Origin: Bacillota bacterium
GTDB lineage: Bacteria > Bacillota > Clostridia > Oscillospirales > Ruminococcaceae
DNA length: 64,000 nt
Assembly: GCA_023439835.1 (NCBI GenBank)
Contig: JAEXUW010000013.1
Span: 62,001 to 126,000, forward strand
Direction: 5' to 3'
Positions 49,352 through 57,859 of the stretch are shown here, piece after piece. Position numbers and translations under genes: made by a program. The notes under the pieces are model-generated. The model made no database searches. It saw nothing but the letters and a program-made list of their open reading frames with translations, and was not told the origin of the DNA. Within the stretch, counting starts at the first letter, position 1. Every line of letters starts with the position of its first letter.

Positions 49352-50081
49352 CCTTTCATATGACCTTCATATACATTCCTGCCTTTCTCCCTGCGGAGAT
49401 GACGAGATGACGCCGGCGAATATTGCGGGGATGGCATATGTCAAGGGGCTTGATGTTATTGCTGTCACCGACCATAACAGCATAAAAAACTGTGAAGCCA
49501 CCGCTAAAGCGGGGGAAGCCTTTGGGCTGACCGTTCTTTTTGGAATGGAGCTGACAACGCAGGAGGAGGTTCACGTGGTCTGCCTTTTTCCTAGCATTGA
49601 AAAGGCGGCAAAGTGGGATGAATATGTGTATGACCGTCTCATGAAAATTCAGAACGACCCTGATATCTTTGGGCATCAGTATGTTATGAACAGTGAGGAC
49701 GGCATTTTGCATGAGGAAAAAAACCTGTTAATTAATGCTGCCGACATTGATTTTGAGAGGGTTTTCCCTCTGGTTGACGAGTATGGCGGCGTGGCTTTTC
49801 CGGCGCATATTGACAAAAGCTCAAATTCACTTATTTCAAATCTGGGCTTTGTTCCGCCTGATTCTCAATTTGGCTGTGTTGAAATCAAGGACATGGATAA
49901 ATACAAAAAGCTGTGCTCTGACTATCCGTATCTATCGGGTTGCAGGGTGCTTAAAAACTCAGACGCTCACAGGCTTGAGGATATAAGTGAGCCGGTTAAT
50001 TTTCTTCACAGCGAATCCAAAAGCCCGGATGATATTATTTTTGCGTTGAAAAAAAAGACGACGGACTCAAAATCATTTTAG
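49344..50081 (+). CDS. PHP-domain phosphoesterase
   Basis: The 245-residue protein has the PHP metal motifs LHIHSCLSPCG near residues 8-18, VTDHNSIKN, GMELTT, the PAHID segment and NSDAHRLEDI at the C-terminal side. PHP proteins hydrolyse phosphoesters such as histidinol phosphate, 3',5'-nucleotides or nanoRNA. Start at 49344 gives the family-typical N-terminus and overlaps the DRTGG gene by 8 bases. Being last in the hydrogenase-like operon, it could process a signalling nucleotide; that is inference. Confidence 0.9.
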   Translation: MLSLSYDLHIHSCLSPCGDDEMTPANIAGMAYVKGLDVIAVTDHNSIKNCEATAKAGEAFGLTVLFGMELTTQEEVHVVCLFPSIEKAAKWDEYVYDRLMKIQNDPDIFGHQYVMNSEDGILHEEKNLLINAADIDFERVFPLVDEYGGVAFPAHIDKSSNSLISNLGFVPPDSQFGCVEIKDMDKYKKLCSDYPYLSGCRVLKNSDAHRLEDISEPVNFLHSESKSPDDIIFALKKKTTDSKSF

Positions 50082-50470
50082 TTTTGCATCAGCATCAATT
50101 AATATAAGAGCAATAATCATGGAATATTGAGGCTAAAAAAACAAAATCGGTTTGGGCGTATATAATTTTAAACATTTATCTCATATAAACAAACAAATTG
50201 TCCTATCAACAAAATCCCGAAAAAAACATAAAAATAACTTATAAATAAAAAACGTTCAAATTTTTAAATTATAGTAAAAAGTATTCATATTTGCTCTTAT
50301 TAATCTTGACTGAAAGATTAAAAGATGATATACTAAAACTGTTATCTTAAAATATAAATTTAGTATTAGTCTTACGCTTAGTTAAAGTAATCAATCTGTT
50401 ATTTCGCTTTTATATTATACCGAGTTTAACCACAGTAATAGTACGTTAGGACTTATTGGAGGTGAAATCT
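50082..50470. other. AT-rich intergenic region
   Basis: A stretch of 389 bases without a supported gene. It is very AT-rich, with A-runs and scattered TTAA. I see no clear terminator after the PHP gene. The only clear element is a promoter-like pair at 50306-50334. Confidence 0.6.
50306..50334 (+). promoter_or_regulatory. promoter of the 101-residue protein gene
   Basis: -35 TTGACT (50306-50311) and -10 TATACT (50329-50334) have 17-base spacing. It lies about 135 bases upstream of the ATG. Confidence 0.7.
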
Positions 50471-50776
50471 ATGTACCAGGTAAATGCCGATGCCTGTCAG
50501 CAGATGATTGAACGGATTGACAGTGAAGTCAACAGGCTTACAAGCAGGATTAATGAAATAAAGAACAAAATCAGCTACAGCAGTATTCTTGGTACTGTGG
50601 AATGGAAGGCTGAGTTTATTAATATAGGTAAAGAATTTATTAAGGAAATGCTGGGTGAAGCTATTTCTGAGGATGAATTCAGAAAGCTTTTGGAGGAGGA
50701 AACCTATCTAAACCTCCGCATAAAAAAGTGCCTTGAGGTTCGTGGAATCATTGAAGATATTATGGGACATGAATAG
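50471..50776 (+). CDS. small helical protein, unknown
   Basis: A 101-residue, almost wholly helical and charged protein (MYQVNADACQQMIERIDSEV, then LTSRINEIKNKI), likely a coiled coil. GGAGGTG lies 7 bases before the ATG. No family is recognised, and no membrane segment or motif is seen. It appears monocistronic: a promoter is upstream and a weak hairpin with TTTTATTTTTT follows (50785-50820). Confidence 0.65.
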   Translation: MYQVNADACQQMIERIDSEVNRLTSRINEIKNKISYSSILGTVEWKAEFINIGKEFIKEMLGEAISEDEFRKLLEEETYLNLRIKKCLEVRGIIEDIMGHE

Positions 50777-50784
50777 AAACGGTT

Positions 50785-50820
50785 TGCGTCATAGGATGTG
50801 GGCCGTTTTATTTTTTTAAA
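50785..50820 (+). terminator. possible terminator
   Basis: AAACGG pairs with CCGTTT around a long loop, followed by TATTTTTTT. The stem is short, so this is tentative. Confidence 0.45.
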
Positions 50821-50906
50821 AACACAGAAAATTCCACTCTTTATCATAAAGCTATCACAAATCGGGGTATAATAAGAATTAAGGGAAAAACAAAGGAGTG
50901 AAAGCT

Positions 50907-52286
50907 ATGGATAATAATTTCGACAATAATTTTGACAATGTTACCGAAGGACTTTCAGGTGCTTATGAGGGTTCTGACAGCTTAAAGATAAATAACACCG
51001 GCACAGACAATAATATTCAAAACAACGGCTTTGTGAATTATCAGAATCAGCCACCCCAAATGCCAGTCTTGCCGGTAATGAGCAGCACAAATGAGGTTGC
51101 ATATTATCCTGAATCAGAAAATGACGAGAAGAAGTCCCGAAGAAAGGGAATATTAAAAACTGTCGTTGCTATATTATGTGTTTTGGGAATATCAGCAGGC
51201 TCCATCGGCGGTTATATAGCACTTACTGATAACGGGCGGAATATACCGTTTTACTCAAGTGAAAGCAGAACTGATGATGAATCATCGTCAGAGGCTGAGA
51301 ATAATTCTGCCGATGAAACAGCAACAAAAGAAATGCCGTCGCTTTTACAGCTTGCGGCAAAAGAAAATGCATTATCTATTCCTGAAATAGTCAAAAAGGT
51401 GTCACCGTCGGTAGTGGGAATCTCCAGCAAGCTTTATAACGGCACCTCGACAGGTACAGGAATTATTATGACAAGCGACGGATATATTATCACAAATGGT
51501 CACGTTGTTGAAAATGCAACGACAATTACTGTTGTAATTTCAAGCGACAAGGAGTTTGAGGAATGTGAAGCCCGACTTATCGGGATTGACACCAAAACCG
51601 ATCTTGCTGTCATAAAGGTTGACAAAACTGAGCTTATCCCCGCTGAGTTTGGTCTGTCAGATGAGCTGGAGGTTGGGGAGCTGGCAATAGCAATAGGAAA
51701 TCCCTTGGGATTTGATCTTGCCGGCTCCGTCACCGGCGGACTAATATCCGCACTAAACAGAGAGCTTACCGTTGAGGATAAGCAGATGACGCTTATTCAG
51801 ACTGACGCTGCAATAAACCCCGGAAATTCAGGCGGCCCTCTTGTAAACAGCTACGGTCAGGTCATAGGAATAAACTCGGTGAAAATTTCATCAAGCTACT
51901 CCACGTCGGTTGAAGGTCTTGGGTTTGCTATTCCTATTGATGAGGCAAAGCCGATAATAGACGACCTTATCTTATACGGATATGTAAAGGGCAGGCCGAT
52001 GATAGGCTTGTCAGGTGAGGATATCACAGCGGTAATCGCCAGATACTATAATCTTCCACAGGGTGTGATTGTGCGGTTTATTGAGCCTGACTCAGGTGCT
52101 GAAAAGGGCGGAATAAAAATCGGCGATATAATTATCGGCATTAACGACCAGCCTATAGCCACAATGTCAGAGCTTAATAAGATCAAAGACACTTTTAAGG
52201 CGGGAGTAACGATTAAGCTCACAGTTTATCGAGACGGTGAAACCATAGATGTAAGTGTGGTCTTGTCAGAGGCTAAACAGCAATAA
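50907..52286 (+). CDS. HtrA/DegP-family serine protease with PDZ domain
   Basis: A 459-residue membrane-anchored quality-control protease. The Asn/Gln-rich cytoplasmic N-terminus (about 1-75) leads to one membrane helix (about 82-106), a Ser/Asp/Glu-rich linker, and the S1C catalytic domain with His199 (NGHVVE), Asp232 (KTDLAVIKV) and Ser308 (NPGNSGGPL). One PDZ domain follows (about 365-455, GVIVRFIEPDSGAEKGGIKIGDII). The GTG at 50898 is also in frame, but GGAG spacing favours ATG 50907. Confidence 0.95.
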   Translation: MDNNFDNNFDNVTEGLSGAYEGSDSLKINNTGTDNNIQNNGFVNYQNQPPQMPVLPVMSSTNEVAYYPESENDEKKSRRKGILKTVVAILCVLGISAGSIGGYIALTDNGRNIPFYSSESRTDDESSSEAENNSADETATKEMPSLLQLAAKENALSIPEIVKKVSPSVVGISSKLYNGTSTGTGIIMTSDGYIITNGHVVENATTITVVISSDKEFEECEARLIGIDTKTDLAVIKVDKTELIPAEFGLSDELEVGELAIAIGNPLGFDLAGSVTGGLISALNRELTVEDKQMTLIQTDAAINPGNSGGPLVNSYGQVIGINSVKISSSYSTSVEGLGFAIPIDEAKPIIDDLILYGYVKGRPMIGLSGEDITAVIARYYNLPQGVIVRFIEPDSGAEKGGIKIGDIIIGINDQPIATMSELNKIKDTFKAGVTIKLTVYRDGETIDVSVVLSEAKQQ

Positions 52287-52397
52287 CACCGCATATGCGT
52301 TTAAAATATAAAGGCATGGGGGACGCCGGGCGTACGCAAAAGCTCCCCACAACGATTGAGCTTTTAACATATATTCATTTTCTTTCCTAAACAGAGA

Positions 52398-52440
52398 AGG
52401 CGCCGCCGGAAAAGTCCGGACGGCGCATTTTCTGTTTTTG
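52398..52440 (+). terminator. terminator after htrA-like gene
   Basis: GCGCCG-CGGA pairs with TCCG-CGGCGC around AAAAG, followed by ATTTTCTGTTTTT. Confidence 0.85.
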
Positions 52441-52530
52441 CAGCAAAAGTGTTCTGATTGCAAATTACTACATAAGCTATTTAGGGTTGACCGATCAAGC
52501 TGTCAATTTATTTAGCATATGTAGTGCGAC

Positions 52531-52878
52531 CTATTGCTGCTGCAATCCGAAGCTAATTGACAGCGCTGAATTTATTTGTGTCATAGATGTAGTATTAAGC
52601 TCACCCATCTTTTCTTTCAGACGCTTTTTGTCGATAGTTCTAATTTGTTCAAGCAAAACAACTGAGTCCTTTGCAAGTCCACAGCCGCTGTCAAGCTCAA
52701 TATGAGTCGGAAGCTTTGCCTTTTCCTTCTGACTGGTAATAGCCGCCGCAATAACTGTCGGGCTGTGCTTATTTCCAACATCATTCTGGACAATCAGCAC
52801 AGGACGTATTCCGCCCTGTTCAGAACCGACGACAGGGCTGAGATCTGCATAATAGATTTCTCCCCTCTTAACAGACAC
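52531..52878 (-). CDS. mazF: MazF/PemK-family endoribonuclease, orphan toxin
   Basis: The 115-residue protein starts (GTG) MSVKRGEIYYADLSPVVGSEQGGIRPVLIVQND, with typical MazF RGEIY, GSEQGG-RPV and GNKHSPTVIAAAITSQ segments, close to Bacillus NdoA. MazF cuts mRNA at short ACA/UACAU-like sites when freed from its antitoxin. No MazE-like ORF is found immediately upstream: the next 338 bases hold no ORF on this strand. The antitoxin may be elsewhere. AGGAG precedes the GTG. Confidence 0.93.
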   Translation of the reverse strand: MSVKRGEIYYADLSPVVGSEQGGIRPVLIVQNDVGNKHSPTVIAAAITSQKEKAKLPTHIELDSGCGLAKDSVVLLEQIRTIDKKRLKEKMGELNTTSMTQINSALSISFGLQQQ

Positions 52879-53216
52879 GATAAAACACTCCTATTTTTTT
52901 ATTAAGCTAAGCTTGTATATATTATTTACCGTAATGCATAGCTTTAAACATCAGCTTAAAAAAACAGAGGAGCGAAATTTTCAGCTGTTTCATTATATGT
53001 CGAATTAATGTTGTTTGTGCAGTAATAGCAAGTGCGTTTCCGTTAAAAAAATATAGCAATTATTTTGTAACAATAAATAATGATTTAATATCTATTGACA
53101 TAAAGAACAATTTAGTATAAACTTAAAGAATAATTTATGTTATTTATGCTGAAAAAGCTGTAAATTATTTGTTTATAACATAAATGTTTTTAAATGTTTT
53201 TTTTGGAGGAAGTTGT
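52879..53216. other. intergenic region mazF / chemoreceptor
   Basis: No gene is seen. TTGACA at 53095-53100 with TAAACT 17 bases on (53118-53123) is a plausible plus promoter for the chemoreceptor. The leader contains ATTTATGTTAT (53133-53143) and its inverse ATAACATAAAT (53175-53185), followed by T-runs and the GGAGG. Confidence 0.6.
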
Positions 53217-54971
53217 ATGAAGGATTTTAAAATCGGAAAAAAGCTTTTCTTAGGGTTCGGGTCACTTTGCATTCTTTTACTGATTATTTGTGCGGCGTCA
53301 TTTTATGGCATCGCAAAGGGAAACGCAAGGACGAATGAGCTTTATGACAGCAATCTTATCGCAATCGACGCCGTCGGTGAGCTTCGCGAAATTTTTCAAG
53401 AGGAACGCGCATTGACAAGAAATCTAATCATGTTTGATCCTTCACATGCTACATACCAGTCATCAGTTGCTTTGATAGCCGAGCGTGATGTTGAATTTTT
53501 GGCGGCGCTTGACAAATATGAAACGACAATTGACACGCAAGAGGACAGGGTGCTTTTTGAGGGGCTTAAAAAGGTTTTTAACGATGAATATGCTGTTTTC
53601 AAAAAGGAGCTGAAGGAGTTTACGGACAACAGGGATACCGAGGGTGCACTTCAGTATTTGGTTGATGCTCTTCCTATCAATACCGCTCTTGTGAAGTATC
53701 TTGACGATATAGCTGTTCTAAACGACGAATACGCCAGAGAAACAATAGATGCGGCAAAGCGTGCCTTTGTTATTTTGCTGTGCATTGGTATTCCAATAAT
53801 ACTCATCACAATATTCTGGTCGCTTTATCTGATTCGCTATCTTGACAAGAACATCTCAAGAAAAATCACAAAAATTGTTGATGCGGCGAACGAGCTTGCT
53901 GTTGGAAATATTAATGTTGCGGTTGATGCCGACAGCAAGGATGAGATCGGTGATCTTGCCGACGCGTTTAACACAATGATACGAAGCATTCGTGAACAGG
54001 CGAAAATTGCCGAAGCTATTTCAGAGGGTGATATGACGGTAAGCTATACGCCGAACTCAGGCAATGATACAATGGGCAAGGCGCTTGTTAAGACTATTGA
54101 CGGCTTGGGCGATATTTTCAGTGCAATAACAACTTCAGTTTCACAGGTGAACGCCGGGGCGGAGCAGGTTTCAGCAGGGGCACAGTCGCTTTCACAGGGC
54201 GCTACCGAACAGGCAAGCTCAATTCAAGAGCTTGCGGCGACCATTGCCAGCGTATCAGATCAGGTTAGAAACAATGCGCAAAATGCAACAGATGCACGTG
54301 AGCTTTCCGAAAAAGCAGGCGATGAGGTTTCAAAAGGAAATGAACAAATGACACGAATGATTGAGGCGATGAATGACATCAACAACTCATCCTCAGAAAT
54401 ATCGAAGATTATTAAAGTCATTGACGATATCGCTTTTCAGACGAATATTCTGGCGCTAAACGCAGCAGTTGAGGCAGCCAGAGCGGGAGCAGCGGGAAAA
54501 GGCTTTGCTGTTGTAGCAGATGAAGTCAGAAACCTTGCGGCAAAAAGTGCTGCCGCCGCTAAGAATACCACAGCGCTTATTGAGGGCTCAATTTCAAGAA
54601 TTGCAGAAGGCGCAAGAATTGTTGACCATACCGCCGATTCTCTCAGAACCATAGTGCAAAGCGTAACAGAGGTTTCAGAGCTTGTCAATCTTATAGATGA
54701 TGCGTCAGCGCAGCAGGCTTCGTCGCTTGCTCAAATCGCTCAAGGAATCGAGCAGATTTCAGCGGTTGTTCAGACTAATTCAGCAACAGCAGAGGAAAGT
54801 GCCGCCGCAAGTGAAGAGCTTTCAGGTCAGGCAAATATGCTCAGCGGAATACTCTCAAAGCTCAAGCTAAAAAATTCAGAAGGCTCATCATATACTCAGA
54901 ATAAAACTAATACGTCTTCAAAATCGGGTGAGTTTGATTTTTCATTCTCGGGCTTTGGCGATAAATACTAG
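53217..54971 (+). CDS. methyl-accepting chemotaxis protein
   Basis: A 584-residue receptor: membrane helix at about 11-33, an external four-helix-type sensor region (about 34-180, of the 4HB_MCP kind), a second helix (about 182-205), HAMP (about 206-260) and a cytoplasmic signalling domain with the hairpin tip IIKVIDDIAFQTNILALNAAVEAARAG. The ligand is unknown. I start at 53217 (MKDFKIGKK), where GGAGG precedes the ATG. Presence of a chemoreceptor implies flagellar motility. Confidence 0.95.
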   Translation: MKDFKIGKKLFLGFGSLCILLLIICAASFYGIAKGNARTNELYDSNLIAIDAVGELREIFQEERALTRNLIMFDPSHATYQSSVALIAERDVEFLAALDKYETTIDTQEDRVLFEGLKKVFNDEYAVFKKELKEFTDNRDTEGALQYLVDALPINTALVKYLDDIAVLNDEYARETIDAAKRAFVILLCIGIPIILITIFWSLYLIRYLDKNISRKITKIVDAANELAVGNINVAVDADSKDEIGDLADAFNTMIRSIREQAKIAEAISEGDMTVSYTPNSGNDTMGKALVKTIDGLGDIFSAITTSVSQVNAGAEQVSAGAQSLSQGATEQASSIQELAATIASVSDQVRNNAQNATDARELSEKAGDEVSKGNEQMTRMIEAMNDINNSSSEISKIIKVIDDIAFQTNILALNAAVEAARAGAAGKGFAVVADEVRNLAAKSAAAAKNTTALIEGSISRIAEGARIVDHTADSLRTIVQSVTEVSELVNLIDDASAQQASSLAQIAQGIEQISAVVQTNSATAEESAAASEELSGQANMLSGILSKLKLKNSEGSSYTQNKTNTSSKSGEFDFSFSGFGDKY

Positions 54972-54973
54972 CG

Positions 54974-55014
54974 TAAAAAAAACACCGGCGGAAGATAACC
55001 GTCGGTGTTTTTTC
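54974..55014. terminator. bidirectional terminator, chemoreceptor / spoVAE
   Basis: AACACCG-CGG pairs with CCG-CGGTGTT, flanked by A and T runs, between two convergent genes. Confidence 0.92.
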
Positions 55015-55023
55015 TAGAAAAAA

Positions 55024-55392
55024 TTATGCCTTGTCGCCCGGCTTGAATATCAGTGCCATTAAGAGACCAAACAGAATAGCGGCGGTGATTCCGCCGGAGG
55101 AGGCGGTTAGCCCGCCTGTAAAAACACCAAGAAGCCCGATTTTGTCAATTGCTTCCTCCACTCCCTGAGCGAGAAGATAGCCAAAGCCCGTCAGCGGGAC
55201 TGTTGCGCCTGCGCCCGCCCACTCAATGAGAGGCTTATACACACCGATTGCGCCGAGAAAAACACCAGCCACAACATATGTCACAAGAATCCTTGCCGGT
55301 GTGAGCTTTGTATAATCAATGAGCACCTGCCCAATCGCACAGAATATCCCCCCTATAAGAAAGACCTTGAGAAACATCAGAAAAGTATCCAT
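55024..55392 (-). CDS. spoVAE: stage V sporulation protein AE (SpoVAEb type)
   Basis: The 122-residue membrane protein with four helices belongs to the SpoVA channel that moves calcium-dipicolinate into the developing spore and out during germination. GGIFCAIGQVLIDYTKLTPARILV and GLLGVFTGGLTASSGGITAA are family signatures. GGAG precedes the ATG. It is immediately downstream of spoVAD. The usual third gene, spoVAC, is missing here. Confidence 0.94.
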   Translation of the reverse strand: MDTFLMFLKVFLIGGIFCAIGQVLIDYTKLTPARILVTYVVAGVFLGAIGVYKPLIEWAGAGATVPLTGFGYLLAQGVEEAIDKIGLLGVFTGGLTASSGGITAAILFGLLMALIFKPGDKA

Positions 55393-55412
55393 ACCTTCAC
55401 TCCATTACGAAA

Positions 55413-56429
55413 CTAATTTTTTGAGTTTGAAATCCACACAGCGTGGCATATTCCGGGAATAGACTCACCCTGTTGTGACGAGGTCGGCGACATGAGAGCG
55501 CCTGTTGCACAAAACAGAATATTCTTAAGCTCGCCGTTTTTCACCTTGTCAAGAAAATATCCGCAAAGAATACTTGCCGAGCATCCGCAGCCTGACCCTC
55601 CAGCGTGAACGTCCTGCTTTTCAAAATCAAACATCATCATACCGCAGTCTTTGTGGTTTGCACGAATATTGATATTATCACGCTCGAGAATTTCACAAAG
55701 AAGCCGGCTTCCTACTTTCCCGAGGTCGCCTGTTATTATAAAGTCAAAATCAGTTGGTGAAAGCGCAGTATCGTCCAAAAATTGCTTTATTGTTGAGGCT
55801 GCTGCGGGTGCCATCGCTGCTCCCATATTGTTGGCGTCGGTGATTCCCAAATCGACGATTGTTCCTGCTGATACAGCTCGTACGAAAGGTGCTGCTCCAG
55901 TGGGGGACAGGACAATGGCGCCGCTGGCCGTCGCGGTCCACTGAGCTGTCGGTGTGCGCTGTCCGCCGTATTCGAGCGGAAGTCTGAATTGACGCTCTGC
56001 TGTGCAGAAGTGTGAAGAAGTTGAAGCAAGTAAATACCTCCCTATGTTATTATCGGCGAAAAGTGAGGCTAAAGCCAAACCCTCAGCCATTGTTGAGCAA
56101 GCGCCGAAAACCCCGAAGAAAGGGATTTCAAGCTCTCTAATCCCGTATGTTGAGCCGATGCATTGATTTAAAAGGTCACCTGAAAACATAAAGTTTATGT
56201 CAGATGTTTGAAGTCCGGCCTTTTGAATAGCAAGCGAAACGGTTTGCTTGAGCATTTCGCTTTCGCCCTGTTCAAAGGTTTTTTGTCCGAAATAAGGGTC
56301 AACCACAATCTGGTCGAAATAATTTGCCATTGGTCCGTCGCTTTCTTTTTTTCCCGCTGTGCAAGCATAAGAAATAATCGACGGACAGACAGACATTTTC
56401 ACTGTGCACCTGTTTATTAGGATTGACAT
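55413..56429 (-). CDS. spoVAD: stage V sporulation protein AD
   Basis: SpoVAD is a soluble, thiolase-fold protein that binds dipicolinic acid for the SpoVA channel. The 338-residue protein has DPYFGQKTFEQGESEML, FSGDLLNQCIGSTYG, FFGVFGACSTMAEGLA and GGSGCGCSASILCGY near the C-terminus, all expected. GGAGG precedes the ATG at 56429. It starts directly after an intergenic gap, so spoVAC is not its upstream neighbour. Confidence 0.95.
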   Translation of the reverse strand: MSILINRCTVKMSVCPSIISYACTAGKKESDGPMANYFDQIVVDPYFGQKTFEQGESEMLKQTVSLAIQKAGLQTSDINFMFSGDLLNQCIGSTYGIRELEIPFFGVFGACSTMAEGLALASLFADNNIGRYLLASTSSHFCTAERQFRLPLEYGGQRTPTAQWTATASGAIVLSPTGAAPFVRAVSAGTIVDLGITDANNMGAAMAPAAASTIKQFLDDTALSPTDFDFIITGDLGKVGSRLLCEILERDNINIRANHKDCGMMMFDFEKQDVHAGGSGCGCSASILCGYFLDKVKNGELKNILFCATGALMSPTSSQQGESIPGICHAVWISNSKN

Positions 56430-56511
56430 ACCAATCCTCCTTTATATGATTTGCATTTTTATTTTTTCCGATAAAGCATAATTTATTCTTAAAACTGTTA
56501 AATTTATAAGG

Positions 56512-56540
56512 TTGCGTTTTGATAAAAAAAGGGGTATAAT
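56512..56540 (+). promoter_or_regulatory. promoter of peptidyl-prolyl isomerase gene
   Basis: -35 TTGCGT (56512-56517) and -10 TATAAT (56535-56540) have 17-base spacing. Confidence 0.75.
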
Positions 56541-56569
56541 AATTTAAAGTATTTATGAGGAGTATTTAT

Positions 56570-57046
56570 ATGATAACAATTGAAATGGATAATAATAAAA
56601 TTATCAAGCTTGAATTATATCCCGACAAAGCGCCGATCACCTGTGAGAATTTCATTAAGCTTGTTAAAGAGGGTTTTTATGACGGGCTGATTTTTCACCG
56701 TGTAATAGAAGGCTTTATGGTTCAGGGTGGCTGTCCCGAGGGAACGGGAATGGGCGGACCTAAAGAAAAAATCAAGGGCGAATTTCTTTCAAACGGCTTT
56801 GCCAACCCGATTAAGCATGAGCGTGGAGTAATATCAATGGCACGGTCACAGAGTCCTAATTCAGCCGGCTCACAGTTTTTCATCATGCATAAGGATGCTT
56901 CTCATCTAGACGGGCAGTATGCGGCTTTCGGAAAAGTCATTGAAGGTTTGGATATCGTCGATGAAATTGCATCGGTTGAGGTTGACTATAACGACCGTCC
57001 TCTCACTGTTCAGAAAATGCTAAAGGTCACTTTTATTGAGGACTGA
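56570..57046 (+). CDS. cyclophilin-type peptidyl-prolyl isomerase
   Basis: The 158-residue enzyme speeds Xaa-Pro isomerisation in protein folding. It has FHRVIEGFMVQGGCPEGTG with the catalytic Arg, SMARSQSPNSAGSQFFIM and HLDGQYAAFGKVIEG, the full cyclophilin pattern. No signal peptide, so it is cytoplasmic. I start at 56570 (MITIEMD), preceded by GAGGAG; the frame upstream translates the ribosome binding site region. Confidence 0.95.
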   Translation: MITIEMDNNKIIKLELYPDKAPITCENFIKLVKEGFYDGLIFHRVIEGFMVQGGCPEGTGMGGPKEKIKGEFLSNGFANPIKHERGVISMARSQSPNSAGSQFFIMHKDASHLDGQYAAFGKVIEGLDIVDEIASVEVDYNDRPLTVQKMLKVTFIED

Positions 57047-57093
57047 TTCATAAGTTATTCGCACAGATTTTTCGTTAAGATTTGAGGTGGAAT

Positions 57094-57768
57094 ATGCTCG
57101 TATCCGAAATCAGACATAAACAAGTCAGCGAAACACTTCTTGATTTTCAGCACAATCTTTCAGACAAATTTATAAAAGCGGTTAATATGTGTATGTTTTC
57201 CGACGTGACATATAACGATGAAAATGCCGACTGCATCCTAGTTTTGGGGAGCAGGAAGGGTGTGGTGCGTCGTATTCCGAAAGCAATTTCCCTTTTCAAG
57301 GCGAGAAGGGCGGAGTTTATTTTAGCCACTGGCGGCGCAATGACCGAAACTGGGAAAACCGAGGCTGAGGGTTATTATGAAGCTCTTGTTTTAGCGGGAA
57401 TCAACACTGATAATATTATTCTTGAAAATTTCTCAAGCAATACTCCTGAAAACATGATGTTTTCAAAAAAAGCTCTTGAGGAGAAGTTCGGTTTACAGCC
57501 GATGAAGCTGATTGTCGTCACGAATCATTTTCATATGAAGCGTGCGATTATGACGGCGAAGCAGTATTTCCCCAGTTCATACAGCTTTATTCCTTGCCCC
57601 GTCCCTGATTCAAGTGGCGATGAAAACAGCTGGCATCTCAGCGAAACGGGAAGAAAGCGTATCGAGAAAGAGCTGAGGTCGCTTGTCATATCTGTCACGA
57701 ACGGCTGGGCGGCGGATGAGTACATAAACGTTCAGAGTGAGGACTTTTTGATTAATATAACAGTATAA
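57094..57768 (+). CDS. YdcF/SanA-like DUF218 protein
   Basis: The 224-residue protein has the DUF218 features ILVLGSRKG, FILATGGAMTETGKTEAEGYYEAL, ENFSSNTPENMMFSKK and IVVTNHFHMKRAIMT. YdcF of E. coli binds S-adenosylmethionine, but the family function is unsettled, with envelope links for SanA. No signal or membrane segment is visible, so it is likely cytoplasmic. I start at ATG 57094 after GAGGTG; TTG 57082 is in frame but overlaps that site. Confidence 0.85.
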   Translation: MLVSEIRHKQVSETLLDFQHNLSDKFIKAVNMCMFSDVTYNDENADCILVLGSRKGVVRRIPKAISLFKARRAEFILATGGAMTETGKTEAEGYYEALVLAGINTDNIILENFSSNTPENMMFSKKALEEKFGLQPMKLIVVTNHFHMKRAIMTAKQYFPSSYSFIPCPVPDSSGDENSWHLSETGRKRIEKELRSLVISVTNGWAADEYINVQSEDFLINITV

Positions 57769-57769
57769 A

Positions 57770-57815
57770 TAAATCGGCGGTGTAAAGTATTATTACTTCA
57801 CACTGCCGATTTTGC
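57770..57815. terminator. bidirectional terminator after YdcF gene
   Basis: AATCGGC-GTGT pairs with ACAC-GCCGATT across an extended, interrupted hairpin, with TTTTGCC beyond. Confidence 0.7.
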
Positions 57816-57835
57816 CGTATTCGGCATATTCAAGC

Positions 57836-57859
57836 GAGTAAAGGTGTTTACCTTTACTC
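57836..57859. repeat. 10-bp hairpin spanning the stop codon of the ArsC/Spx-like gene
   Basis: GAGTAAAGGT and ACCTTTACTC are exact inverse copies around GTTT. It covers the stop codon and lacks a T-run, so it is not a standard terminator. Confidence 0.6.

Noticed and set aside
52266..52463. 65-residue minus ORF between htrA-like gene and mazF
   Set aside because: It runs through the terminator hairpin of the htrA-like gene and has no clear ribosome binding site. The GGGGGACGCC segment at 52319-52335 may be structured RNA, but I could not build a convincing fold.
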